From: Ophiura sarsii
Taxonomy: Eukaryota; Echinodermata; Ophiuroidea; Amphilepidida; Ophiuridae
Length of the DNA: 64,000 nt
Assembly: GCA_035610835.1 (NCBI GenBank)
Contig: CM069457.1
Coordinates: 23,926,658 to 23,990,657 of the forward strand
Direction: 5' to 3'
Shown: piece after piece, positions 48,562 through 59,634 of the stretch
How the letters are laid out: every line of letters starts with the position of its first letter
Numbering within the stretch: position 1 is the stretch's first letter
Notes under the pieces: model-generated
Databases searched by the model: none
What the model was told of the DNA's origin: nothing
What the model saw: only the letters and a program-made list of their open reading frames with translations
Program-made: the position numbers and the translations under genes

Positions 48562-48814
48562 GTAGTAGACAAGGGGCAGTCTCTACGTTATTTCCATTGG
48601 TCAAGGGGCAGTCCTTTGGAGGTTCTATTAGAATCAAATTTATGTATAGTAGGCCAGTGGTAACCTACGTGTTCAGTGGAAGCGGCAATCCATCTGAACG
48701 GCTCTTTTCAGAGCCACCAATTCTTTCACAAGTAGGAAAGGGCACCTACTCTCAAATCATCGGGCAAGGGGCAGCCCAAATGATGATAACAAGAGAAGTG
48801 GCAATCTCTATGTT
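48562..48814 (+). other. Hairpin cluster with shared loop and differing stems
   Basis: Seven hairpins carry the loop AAGNGGCA or a close variant: 48562-48586 (GTAG-t-AGAC / GTCT-CTAC), 48594-48619 (mismatched stem), 48649-48668 (GTAGG/CCTAC, loop CAGTGGTA), 48671-48699 (GTTCAG-TGGA / TCCA-t-CTGAAC), 48731-48750 (AGTAGG/CCTACT), 48756-48784 (ATCAT-c-GGGC / GCCC-aa-ATGAT), 48788-48814 (AACA-AGAGA / TCTCT-a-TGTT). Stem sequences are mostly different yet complementary, and several have one bulged base 4-5 bp from the loop. This is the pattern expected of structured RNA motifs, though a DNA-level role in a mobile element is possible. No known family was recognised. Confidence 0.55.
48700..48715 (+). 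promoter_or_regulatory. Histone-type mRNA 3' stem-loop, no histone gene upstream
   Basis: GGCTCTTTTCAGAGCC followed by ACCA, preceded by AAC, matches the metazoan replication-dependent histone 3' stem-loop at every consensus position. A purine-rich AGGAAAGGG follows at about 48734-48742, where a U7-binding element would lie. No histone reading frame ends nearby. It could be a relic of a histone gene, a mimic in a mobile element, or a hairpin of the surrounding cluster. Confidence 0.5.
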
Positions 48815-49232
48815 TTGTTTAATATTATATATAATAATTTGGTCCTGAAGAAGTCAGAGCTAATCCTGACGAAAGCTTGACAGATTAAAACTCGTCCGAC
48901 GGCGAACCCGTTAAAACTTTTAACTTAAATACAATGATGTTCAAAATAATGTTTCACTATGGATTTAAAAGTTGAAAATTTTACTGTAATGTAACAGAAT
49001 TTGAAGAGAAGTGTTTATACCATATATCAATCATAGTTAGTACGCTTTGCATCTCTTAAATTGTATAATACATTAAAAACAGAAGATAATTCATATGTTT
49101 GATGCCGTCACGATCGCAAACGTTTCTCAATTTGCTTACCAAACCCAAAACGTTTCCAAAACGTTTCAAAACCCCAAAAGCATTTAATGCTACTAAACCT
49201 ACCTTTTCCTCACTATCAGACGTTATCAAAAA

Positions 49233-51344
49233 GATTATCTTCACGCTCATCAACAAAACCGCTTATAAACAGGAGACTTCAAAAGGAAGCTTGGACGCAA
49301 TACTAAAAACAAAGGGACGAAACTGTAGTATGTAGGGGAAATTATCTCCCACCCAAGAGAACCATTGGCACCGTTATTGTCGGTCAAGTAAAGATCGGGT
49401 TTCTTTTCAAGGAGAGCTTAGCTTTGTTTCCGATGTAAATGACCCCAAGGATAGGAGTAGACTTCCTAATGTCCAAAATCACTTTTACAAGGTGTCCTAC
49501 AATGGTTTACACTGTGTTTGACTAAAGTATGAAAATATACAACAACGGTGTATCTAACTGCACTAAACTGGTAGACATGTACACTATTTATTCTGTTAAT
49601 TTAATCTTTTTTTGTTCAAATTGTGTCATGACTTTGCAGAAAGTCAATAAAAATCTTTTTTTCAATATCATTGTACATAAAGTCAGTCAAGCTGAACCAT
49701 TCCCCTACGTCACACAAATTACGAATAGTTGAAATCAATCATCTTTTTAGCGGAAATTAAAAAAACCCGAATTAACTGCAAAGATTTTAATAGACATTTT
49801 TGCTGAAGACAGTCAGTCTTAATTTTCAGACAGAAACGTACGAAAATACCAAATTCTTAAGGAAATTAGGCTATAGATGTTAGAATTATAAGCACTCGAA
49901 TAGCAACGGTATTCTTTAGCATTTTTAAAATGTATCTTTATTGGTATAAATAATTATTCTAGGACACCCTGTAGGTTTACGTCGTTCTCTGCGACACTAA
50001 TGCGAGATGTGATGGCTTTATCTTTGGTCTTTAAAGAAAGGGTCCCGCAAGCACAACATTGAGCATTATTTGTTATAAAAATAATTATCGAGCCGAAATT
50101 TCGTAATTATATAGAACAAAACACCATACTAGTCACAAAAATGAATAAAAACTGCCATCACTCAATATTCAATTTTTAAAATTCGCGGCGATCGAAAGTC
50201 CCGGTGTCGATGACGTCATGGGTATCGGTGCTAAAATTTGCGCATGTGCATTGTATAACTATGACATCATCGACACTGGGACTTTCGATCGCCGCGAATT
50301 TTAAAAAGTGCATGTTGAGAGATTGCGGTTTCTTGTTTTTTTTGTCATAAGTGTGGTGTTTTGTGCTATATAATTACAAAAGTTGGGCTCGATAGTTATT
50401 TTTCTAACATATAATGCACACTTTTATGCTTGCGGGACACCTCCTTTAAAGACAGATTAACAACAGCTTTAAACACGTATTTTTACGGTCACATTTTCAT
50501 TTAAGAAATAGCATAGATACGTATAGCGCCCTTTATCATTGTGAGCTTTACAATTGTTGTGGTGTGTGTGTGTGTGAGGGGAGGGGGGGGGGGGTGTGAT
50601 TTTTATTGCTTAAATCAAATCAAGGTCACTTGTATTAAAAATGTGGATGAATGGATATATTATTTCTTTCTTTCCTCAAGTCACCCTGTAACAAGTAAAC
50701 TAGTCTATTTATGCAAACTTTTTCAGAACAAAGTTGCGTATTATTGTTTCATGATCAGTATGATTTTTCATGCGTGAACTGAACTGAACACAGCTCTATT
50801 CCCAAAATTGGGGATTGGTCGCTACACCGGATTTGTTGTTTTAAGTCCCCCTCACCGCCCTTCGGCAAACATTTCCTCGAGAAAGCCACCCGTCTAATCA
50901 TATTTGCATACTCATCTATAAGTCCTAATTCTCTGATGACAACACACTGATAAAGTTAAATGGAACCGTTAAGTATGACCGGATCCAAGAACAAATACCA
51001 ACGACTGATATCTGAAATCGTACATCAACAACAACCGCACTAACAAGTTATCAACAGGACAATCCCATATGAACGATCTGTTTAAAGTTGCGCGCTGATT
51101 ATTTTTAACGAGATGGAATCCTATTTTGCTGGTGCTATAATTTTAAGATTATAACAAATGTTAGTGTTTCACCCAGTTGTTTATATATTAAGCTCGAACC
51201 CATACAAGACCGCGGAAAATGTCATAGGTATAATAAAGGGCAAGGTATTAGAAAGTAAATACAGCGGTATTAACTGTGTTTGATGTTTTTTTAGAAAGAT
51301 GCCTCTTTCTGTTTGCGTATTTTCATATGCTTTTTAAAACAAAG
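49233..51344 (+). repeat. Older tandem array, copy X
   Basis: Matches 51345-54815. Shared blocks include AACCGCTTATAAAC, CCCACCCAAGAGAACCATTG, GAGCTTAGCTTTGTTT and CATTTCCTCGAGAAAGCC. It has one private insertion (about 50035-50445). No gene is recognised. Confidence 0.85.
50035..50445. mobile_element. Foldback element inserted only in copy X
   Basis: Near-palindrome of about 410 bp with TCCCGCAAGCA/TGCTTGCGGGA ends and arms containing AATTCGCGGCGATCGAAAGT. Copy Y keeps the empty site GGTCTTAAAGACAG at about 53189-53202. Target duplication is TTAA or TA; the sequence allows either. Confidence 0.82.
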
Positions 51345-51806
51345 CCAAATTAATCTTCACCCTCATCGCCAAAACCGCTTATAAACTGGATACTTCCTTT
51401 GAAAAAGGAAGGGTGGACGCAATACTAAAAACAAAGGACGAAACTGTAGAATGTAGGGGAAATTATCTCCCACCCAAGAGAACCATTGGCACTATTATTG
51501 TCGGTCAAGTAAAGATCGGGTTTCTTTTCAAGGAGAGCTTAGCTTTGTTTTCCGATGTAAATGACCCCAAGGAGTAGACTTCCTAATGTCCAAAATTACT
51601 TTTACAAGGTGTTCCACAATGGTTTATACCGTGTTTGACTAAAATGTAAAAATATAAAAACAACGGTGTATCTCACTGCAATAAACTGGTAGACATGTCA
51701 TATGTACACTATTTATTCTGTTAATTTAATCTTTTTTTGTTCAGATTGTGGCATGACTTTGCAGAAAGTCAATGAAAACCTTTTTTTTCTCAATATCATT
51801 GTACAT

Positions 51807-52813
51807 GACTTGACTTACTTGACTTAGGGCGGATGATTTTTCCGAACCACAATGTCTCTCCAGATCTTCCTATCCAACATCATAAAGATCATTCTCTCAT
51901 GCATCTCCTGAACTCTGGAACCGGCTCCCATCTCATGTTAGAAATGCCACATCACTGCAGCAATTCAAGAGCTCGCTCAAGACTCACCTCTTTCAGCAAA
52001 TTACTTTATAATGTTTTGTATCTTTGTTCATATTTTGTACTTTTTTGTTCAGCGCACTGGGGTCTTGCGACGGAGTGCGCTTAATAAGCATGGTTTATTA
52101 TTATTATTATTAACAGCTGTCCTAATTTCTTCCACCTGCAGTCCTGTATCACGTTTGAGTATGTCGATGTAGGTCAGGGCTGGTCTACCACGCTTTCTTA
52201 CTCCGTGCTTTGGAATCCAATGTATGAGTTTGTGTACAAGCTCCTTGGACCCCCTAAAGCAGTGTCCAGCAAATCTTGCTCTGCGTTCTCTGATCTTGTC
52301 CGAGACTTTTGGCATGTCCCCATACAGTTCCGTATTTGTCACATGTTGACTCCAGTTGATGTTGAACACAGATCTTAGCATCCGAGTGTAGCATCCATCC
52401 AGTTGTTTACCAAGCTTTGGGGTGACTGTCCATGCCTCACATCCATAAAGGATGACTGATTCTACTGTAGCTATGAACAGTCTTTCTTTGAGCTTTCTGG
52501 ATAGTGATTTAGCCTTCCATAGCTGACTAAGTTTGCCGCAGGCTCTCCATGCAGCTGCTTTGCGTGTTTTGATGTCCTTTTCAGTGCTGTTCATCCAGGC
52601 TCCAAGGTATTTGAAGTCTTCCACTTCATCAAGGCGCATGCCTTCACTTGTGGTGATTAAAGGTACTTGCCTCTGGTTGAAGGACATGTACTTCGTCTTT
52701 GCAGCGTTCATTTTGAGCCCAACTCTATCCACTGAAGTCTCAACTCTGTTGAGAAGTGATTGCGCTTGAGATACTTCCTCAGACAACAGTGCAATGTCGT
52801 CAGCAAAGTCCAT
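51807..52813 (-). mobile_element. 5'-truncated RTE-like LINE
   Basis: Minus-strand reverse-transcriptase remnant entering at the catalytic block FADDIALLSEE, then LYGCEAWTVTPKLGKQLDGC, the downstream ARFAGHCFRGS and KRGRPALTYIDILKRDTG. The C-terminal end is split by another LINE and resumes as RKIWRDIVVRKNHPP. It has an AAGTC-repeat tail at 51807-51823. The empty site in copy X (GTACATAAAGTCAG near 49673) marks the limits; only CAT could be a target duplication. The N-terminal half of ORF2 is missing, so it is dead. Clade assignment is by resemblance only. Confidence 0.8.
51876..52112 (+). mobile_element. CR1/L2-like LINE tail nested in the RTE-like LINE
   Basis: Plus-strand frame reads SPELWNRLPSHVRNATSLQQ then FKSSLKTHLF and a stop, the conserved C-terminus of CR1/L2-type ORF2. 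A short 3' UTR with GCGCACTGGGGTC follows, ending in (TTA)n. It interrupts the host LINE between RTAV and DRKIW. AACA occurs on both sides and may be the target duplication. Confidence 0.8.
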
Positions 52814-53447
52814 AAAGTCAGTCAAGCCGAAACATTCCCCTACGTCACACAAATTACGAATAGTTGAAATCAATCACTGTTTTAGTGGAAGTTAAAAAAA
52901 AACCCGAATTAACTGCAAAAGATTTTAATAGATGTTTTTGCTGAAGACAGTAAGTGATTTAAATAAAAGTCTTACATTTCTGTCAGAAACGTACGAAAAC
53001 AAAATCCAATTTTTTAAGAAAATTAGGCTGTAGATGTTAGAATTACAAGCACTCTTACGTATAGCAACGGTATTCTTAGCCAAATTCAAATGTATCTTTA
53101 TTGGTTTAAATACTTATTCTAGGACACCCTGTAGGTTTGCGTCGTTCTGATCTGCGACACTAATGCGAGATATGATGGCTTTATCTTTGGTCTTAAAGAC
53201 AGATTAACAACAGCTTTAAACACGTATTTTTACCGTCACATTTTCATTTAAGAAAAAGCATAGATACGATAGCGCCCTTTATCATTGTGAGCTTTACAAT
53301 TGTTGTGGTGTGTGTGTGTGAGGGGGGGGGGGGGGGGGGTGCAATTTTTATTGCTTAAATCAAATCAAGGTCACTTGTATTAAAGATGTGGATGAATGGA
53401 TATATTATTTCTTTCTTCAAGTCACCCAGTAACAAGTAAACTAGTCT

Positions 53448-53930
53448 AGCAACAAAAGTACCGGACCAGGTGCTTTGAGGTTGGCTAATTCAAAATAGAT
53501 AATCGGTACCAAAAATATTGAGATATACATAAAATGAGCAAATCTCTTCTCTGCAGTTTTATACCTCATTCAACCAAATCGAATGGATACTTTTAAAGTT
53601 ATGGCGATTTCAATGACCGCGCATAACAACAGCAAAGTTGCACTAGGTATAGGAAATCATTGATTTGTGTGACAGTTATGACAGTAATCACACACAATTT
53701 AATGAATACCTAGTGCAACTTTGCTGTTGTTATGCGCGGTCATTGAAACCGCCATAACTTAATAAGTATCCATTCGATTTTGTTGAATGAGGTATCAAAC
53801 TGCGGAAAAGAAATTTGCTCATTTAATGTATATCTCAGATTTTTGGTACCGATTACCTATTTTTGATTAGCCAACCTCAAAGCACCTGGTCCGGGACTTT
53901 TGTTGCTAGGTGTATGTCCTTCATGAGTGT
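53448..53930. mobile_element. Foldback element inserted only in copy Y
   Basis: Arms with GCAACAAAAGTACCGGACCA and its inverse, meeting near 53660-53690. Copy X has the uninterrupted site ACTAGTCTATTTATGC near 50699. Same family as 1-516. The right side has about 20 extra bases after the terminal repeat. Confidence 0.8.
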
Positions 53931-54416
53931 CTATTTATGCAACCTTTGTCAGAACAAAGTTGCGTATTATTGTTCCATTATCAGTATGATTTTTCATGCG
54001 TGAACTGAACACAGCAGTCTGCTCTATTCCCAAAATTGGGGATTGGTCGCTACACCGGATTTGTTGTTTTTAGTCCCCCTCATCGCCCTTCGGCAAACAT
54101 TTCCTCGAGAAAGCCGCCCGTCTAATCATATTTGCATACTCATCTAGAAATCCTAATTATCTGATGACAACCCACTGATAAAGTTAAATGAAACCGTTAA
54201 GTATGACTGGATCAAAGAACAAATACCAACGACTGATATCTGAAATCGTACATCAACAACAACTGCACTAACAAGTTATCAACGGGACATTCCCATATGA
54301 ACGATCTGTTTAAAGTTGCGCGCTGATTATTTTAACGGGATGGAATCCTATTTTGTTGGTGCTATGATTTTAAGATTACAACAAATGTTACTGTTTCACC
54401 CAGTTGTTTATATTAA

Positions 54417-54657
54417 CACTTTCCACGCGGCTATTGGTTTTACCATATAAAAAAAAACAGATTTTCAGAAACCTTTCCTAACTTTCAAAGTCTATCTCAA
54501 GGATTACTGAACCAATACGAGGCATGTTTGTACTTATTTCAATGCATTTCACATGGTGATTCCAAATATGGTCACGAAATTTAACAATTTTGACATTTTT
54601 TAAACAGTTTGAGACATTTTGGAATGTCGTCTGCAGACGCCTGTCGCGTGGAAAGTG
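54417..54657. mobile_element. piggyBac-like MITE, model copy
   Basis: 241 bp between TTAA (54413-54416) and TTAA (54658-54661). Ends CACTTTCCACGCG and the exact inverse CGCGTGGAAAGTG. Copy X keeps the empty TTAA at about 51192 (TATATTAAGCTCGAACC). TTAA duplication is the hallmark of piggyBac-type transposition. No transposase. Confidence 0.9.
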
Positions 54658-54815
54658 TTAAGCTCGAACCTATACAAGACCGCGTAAAATGTCATAGGTT
54701 CAATAAAGGGCAAGGTAAGTAAATACAGCGGTATTAACTATGTTTGATTTCTTTTAGAAAGATCCCTATTTCTGTTTGCGTATTTTCATAGGCTTTTTAA
54801 AACAAAGCCAAGTGT

Positions 54816-55203
54816 TATTATAGGGACCAATGTTGCTTAACCTGTAATGTCCTACGATAAATTGATTTTTGACTTAAAACAATGCAAATGATCTTTTTCT
54901 AAAACAAAGCTAAGGATTATAGAGATCATTATGTATTTATTTAATAAGTTAACTTCCGCGGAATTGATTGTTTGCTAGATTATAAACAGGATCCACCCTA
55001 GTACGAGTGCAGCATACGTAACACGTAAAAGGTTTCATGATTAATTTAATAAATTAAATTAGCGTTTATCAAGACAAGTGTGATTTTGATAATAAGCTGG
55101 TAATGTAACTTAAGGGCTGAATCTCCTTAAGTATTAAGGTAAAACATAACTATTCCAGTATGTTGAACATGTTTTAGAGGGATCTCTTTATGGTAATATT
55201 TCA
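54816..55203. other. Continuation of the array repeat, unassigned
   Basis: Left part resembles about 59890-59960 (TTTGCGTATTTTCATA context). Nothing else recognised. Confidence 0.3.
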
Positions 55204-56115
55204 TCAGAGTTGTGTTCCACTACATGAACCACGGAAACAAGTGTTTCCAAAATAGCGCAGGTAACGGTGTTGCCAGGTTTTGTGTCTCAAAACCATCACT
55301 TGTGGTGTTCCACAGGGAACAAAGTTAGGGCCCGGTATCTTTACTGTGATGGTTAATGACGCTGCTAAAACTTCTTCTGATCGATGGAAATGTGTCGATG
55401 ATCTCACCCTGGCAGAAATTGTTAACTCTAAAACAAACACTCATCAGCTCCAACACCATCTGAATGCTTTAGATGATTGGTGTAAGGTAAACGATATGCT
55501 GCCTAAGCCAACCAAATGTCATGTTTTGCACGGAAACTTTTTGAAACCCTGTCGAGCTTCCACAACTTTCTCTTGGTGGTGAGGTCCTGCAAGTTGTAGA
55601 TCACATGAAATTACTTGGTCTTGAAATCCAAACCAATCTGGGATGGAACATCCAAGTCAAAAACATGTTATCTCGTCCGAGTAGACGATTATTTATGTTG
55701 TATGCTCTTCGCAAACATGCTGCCCCATTTGGGGACATGCTGACCATTTTTCAAACCTATATCCGACCAATTTTGGCATTCTGCGCTTACTAAAAATCAA
55801 AGCTACCAGATTGAAAGGATTCAAAAGCGCACTTGCAAAATCATCCTTGGTAACAACTATCAAGACTACGAGTCTGCGCTCCGCGATCTTAACATCACCA
55901 GTCTTGCCGATCGCAGGGAAGAATTAGTTTTGAAGTTTGGTCAGCAGGTCCTCAACTCTGAAAGACATCGCCACCTTCTCCCAGAGAAGAGATCCAAAAA
56001 CCGCAACCTCCGTCGCAGCAACATATTTCCTCAACCCTTGTGCAATACCAATAAATACCAAAACTCCACCACCCCTTACATCATAAAAAAGCTCAATGGC
56101 GTTTTGGATGATTAA
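55204..56115 (+). pseudogene. LINE reverse-transcriptase remnant
   Basis: Plus-strand RT pieces: TITCGVPQGTKLGP, then the catalytic block written as WKCVDDLTLAEIV (VDD), LQHHLNALDDWCKVNDMLPK, and after a frame break KLLGLEIQTNLGWNIQVKNM and YIRPILAFCAY. A stop follows, and in another frame YQIERIQKRTCKIILGNNYQ, LADRREELVLKFGQQ and a terminal stop at 56115. At least two frame breaks plus loss of the AAPVWHP-type segment make it non-functional. The N-terminal half and endonuclease are missing. A diverged relative is the minus-strand fragment at 59071-59321. Confidence 0.8.
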
Positions 56116-57056
56116 TGTGTTTTACTGATGTCTGTATTTCGTTGCAATTTTTTTATGCCGTGTATTTTTGATAATATATATATAATATTCTATTGTATTA
56201 AGCTGCTGTGCATTGTAAAGCTGGCTTTTTCAGCTTATGCTGCCTGCTGGTTTTTTTTTATACCGTGAATAAAAAAAAAGAAAAAAAGAATCAGTAGTAG
56301 AGTATAGAGATTATTCAACATGTAGGTGCCCTCATCCCGATTCATCAAGTTCCTAAAGTGGGTCATTGTTTGGTCCGGTAGATTTCGCTGTAGGAAAATG
56401 TGTAAATATGTTCAAATGTGTAGTATTTTAGTACATTTTATGATAAATTGGACCGGAAATGTTAAGATGGCCTTACACCTTATAATAATCATCATCCATG
56501 GAATGGGCTTTTAAAATCTAGTTCGATGTTTGGCCGCGGTAAATTACGTTGATTACGTCAACTTACATTTGTAACGGCTGTTGCTTTGCCAATTGGTCGC
56601 GTCTAATAATTACTAGGAATTCATTATGACCGGTTGGTTTACATTCCAAGTTCCTTAAAAGGGTTTTACAGCAATATGTTGTGTACGCACAGTATAGTTG
56701 CCCGGGCTGTTTCTTATTTAATTTCTTTAAATTTTCTGTCGGACTTTTTATGCTGCTATTTACGGCGCAGGTTTTGCACTTTATCTTATGCAATTCTATG
56801 ATGTAGGTGAAAGCCACAGTAAACCCGATGAAATTGAAGATGGAACCATTACACTGAAGTTGAACATACATCTATAACAGCTAGCCACGTGTCCCTTGGT
56901 AACGTTTAATGTAGCTTATGTATTCATCCACATGCTTTAAAATACAATTCTGATATATAGTATATAAATAAGTTAGCAACAATTAGGTCATCAACAATAT
57001 AGGTTTCAAACTTAAAATAAATCGTAGATAAACATGCAATTTACATATTTTTATAA

Positions 57057-57125
57057 GACAAGACAAGACAAGACAAGACAAGACCTAATTACAAACCGCC
57101 ATCCAATCCAATCCAATCCAATCCC
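57057..57125. repeat. (ACAAG)n and (AATCC)n microsatellites
   Basis: Five ACAAG units followed after 13 bases by four AATCC units. Confidence 0.9.
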
Positions 57126-57229
57126 TTTTTTCTCGCTCTCACATAAGAAGTTTAAGGGGAGGTTAAGTTTTATTAACTGATTTTATTGTAACTAGTCAAG
57201 AGGTACACCTAAACCTAATCAGAGTAATG

Positions 57230-57715
57230 GAGCCTTGTGTGTGACCCCTCTGATAAGTGGCAGCTCATAAATATCGCCCTCTTTTGTTTTGGGTTTACAT
57301 ATCAACTGCCATCATGGCTGTGTGTGTGCAGAGAGGCTCACTGGAGATCTTTCCCACCCTCTGCCTTCCTATTGGTATTTGTCATTACTCAGTCTCTCTA
57401 TAGGCTTTCCCATTATTGTTCTATTCCTTCCTTGGGAAAGTAGCTGTATCCCCATCACGCTTCCATTTCAGTCTGGTCATTGGGACAATCAGTCTGTCTG
57501 TCGCCATAACATTGTCTCAGCTGATCTGGACTGGGGTTGGAGCAGCTACTTCCCCCGTTCCGGCAAATTGGTTTCCTTGTATGCTCGTCTCCCGCATTTA
57601 GTGGGGGAGAGTCCCTGCTTCGATTGGATTGGTGTGAGCCCCCTTGGGCTTCACATGGTCCGTATTGGTTCAGTTCAATAAAGTAACAATAACATCAAGC
57701 TGTTATAGCCCATTG
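57230..57715 (+). other. GC-richer island, possible solo LTR
   Basis: Less AT-rich than its surroundings, with a CATAAATAT near 57266 and AATAAA at 57677-57682 about 410 bp later, the spacing of a TATA box and poly(A) signal in an LTR. A 130-codon frame (57289-57681) has no recognisable domain. Terminal TG...CA and target duplication could not be fixed. Confidence 0.2.
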
Positions 57716-57782
57716 TTAGTGAGACGAGCAATGCATAGCTCATGGTACGGGTGACTAAAACGTTTATCGAAGCACAACAAGC

Positions 57783-57846
57783 GTCGTCCAGTGGCGTGTG
57801 AATTGGATTCTCACCACAGTGGGGGTCGGGTTCAATTTCCCTCCCC
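57783..57846 (+). repeat. tRNA-like SINE head in copy Z
   Basis: GTCCAGTGGCGTG (A-box region) and CGGGTTCAATTTCCC (B-box match). The copy W counterpart is at about 62563-62625. Part of the duplicated unit, so it predates the duplication. Confidence 0.5.
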
Positions 57847-58450
57847 AATTGGACCCCTGTTTTTCGTCTAAAATTGTGCCATTTTCCTCCTCATATTTGT
57901 GCGTGTGTGTTAACAACCTTTCCCTAGACATTGGGAAAGTTATATATTGCTGAAGACCGACCGTCTAATCGTTTATTGAAAGCCACAGTAGCTCTATAGT
58001 ATTGCATCATGAGAAATCATGAGAAATTGTTGGCCATAATCTTGGACACACATATTTTATATAGCCGAAACAACATCTGTGATGTACTAGTGGCTAATGT
58101 ATCAGCCTGAAAATAAATATGGTTAGCAGCAACTAGGTCATATACAGATCTACGAAATATAAATTTAATCCTAAAATATAAGGTTCAAGCAGTTGTTGAA
58201 GTTACGTGTATATTTACATGTATTTCTAGGAAGAGACAACATTATATTACCATCATCATGTTTGCATACTCATTTCGAAAATTTAACTATCTGTGGACAC
58301 ACTGATACAGTGAAGTTGAACAGTGACATAGCCTATAACCGGATCAAAACCACCTAAGATTGATATCTGAACGATCACAAAGACGAATCCTCCACAGAAC
58401 ATTGCCAAATACCGTACGGGACATTTTAGATAGTTTCATATTTATCTCGT

Positions 58451-59321
58451 AATGGTGGCCAAAGGCCAGATTACAGTAAATATTACATTAAAATTGCACA
58501 CAAATTAAAAACATTAAAACAATTAAATTAACACAAAAAGATATCATCACACTTGATTTAAATATGGAACATGTAAAATACATGTACACCCCTACATGCC
58601 TACATTTTAAGTGTATATACAATTAAAAGAAGATTTTAAAAAGAGATATACCAATTAAAAAAGGCAAAGCTAACACTCCGGCGGGTTTTCAAAATTTAAA
58701 AATGCAAAATATTGGCACACAATCGTGAAACTTTATTAATTTTTCACCCCTCCACAGATCCAAGTATGAAAATTAGGGGAAACTGAAAACAGGCAACAAA
58801 TTAGCATAAAATCAAATTAGTGGTGGAAGTGAGTCACCTCTCCACACACATGGATAACATGGACACCCCCTCCCCATAAAATACACACCCACCCCTGTGG
58901 GTATACGAAGAGTAAGGAAAAGGGAATTGCTGTGCCAACTTATTGCATATTCAATAATGACACAAAGTAAGGGATTGGGCTCTGCTTGAAGCAGTTGGTC
59001 TTGGTCATGGGCTGGGATAGATTGTTGGCATTCCTCAGATTTCTGCCATGGATTGAAATTCTAGAGGGGGTCATAGGTGACTGGTTCTCTGATTGTCACC
59101 CAGTCCTTGTGCAAAGGTAAGACAGTGGTCCACTCTTCTATCACTTAACCTCTTCATATTGCACTGTGTGATGGATTCGGAGTAGGTAGTGAATTGGTGA
59201 CCTAGTATGGTTCTACAAGCCCTTCTTTGAATTCTTTCTAAATCCACAGCCTGTTTATGAATAAGCCCAGAATGCCAAACCACATCAGCATATTCAAGGA
59301 CTGGTCTGACGGTTGTCGGTG
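58451..59321 (-). mobile_element. 5'-truncated LINE with RT C-terminus
   Basis: Minus-strand frame (59321 to 59071) reads TVRPVLEYADVVWHSGLIHK then DLERIQRRACRTILG and DRRVDHCLTFAQGL, the same C-terminal region as in the 55.2-kb remnant. The remainder leftward is an AT-rich 3' UTR. The insertion of the hAT-type MITE marks the right limit. Confidence 0.7.
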
Positions 59322-59634
59322 CAGTGGCGTAGCTTTATTTTTCTTATTGGAGAGGCAAAAAAGTGAACCGACAGGGATACCTTATCGAATAATATGCGCG
59401 TGCAGCGCGCAAAATGTTCTATGGTTCACCGTGTTTTCCCATGATTGAGGTATATATTGGCTTTAAATGTGTTTTAAAACACCATGAATATATTTTGTGG
59501 GTACAAAATTGCCATCTTTGTACTTTTGGCCGTCATAATTTCATGATTTCCTTTGACAAATGAAGCAACAGAGCCAATCTCACCCGACACGACTCAAATA
59601 ATGGTGGGGTGATCGCCCCCTGGCTACGCCACTG
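59322..59634. mobile_element. hAT-type MITE, 313 bp
   Basis: Perfect 8-bp target duplication TGTCGGTG (59314-59321 and 59635-59642). Ends CAGTGGCGTAGC and GCTACGCCACTG. Contains GTGAACCGACAGG and GCAGCGCGC also found in 62805-63166, but no long G run. Confidence 0.9.

Larger units (their letters stand above)
51345..54815 (+). repeat. Older tandem array, copy Y
   Basis: Begins within AATTAATCTTCACCCTCATC and parallels copy X. It is longer because of three private insertions: a LINE (51807-52813), a foldback element (53448-53930) and a TTAA MITE (54417-54657). Confidence 0.85.
56330..58450 (+). repeat. Older tandem array, copy Z (main part)
   Basis: Homologous to copy W (60110 onward): both start GTTTGGTCC and share TTTGTAACGGCTGTTGC, GTCGCGTCTA, AGGAATTCATTAT and AAGTTCCTTAAAAG. 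The right part (58255-58400) also resembles X and Y (TTGCATACTCATCTA region). Homology resumes at about 59690-59960 after a LINE and a MITE. Confidence 0.65.

Noticed and set aside
48842..48880. Hammerhead-like CTGAAGA, GTCAG...CTGAC hairpin and GAAA
   Set aside because: An extra A separates the core from stem II, and no stem I or stem III partner strands are present. It may be a decayed ribozyme but is not supported.
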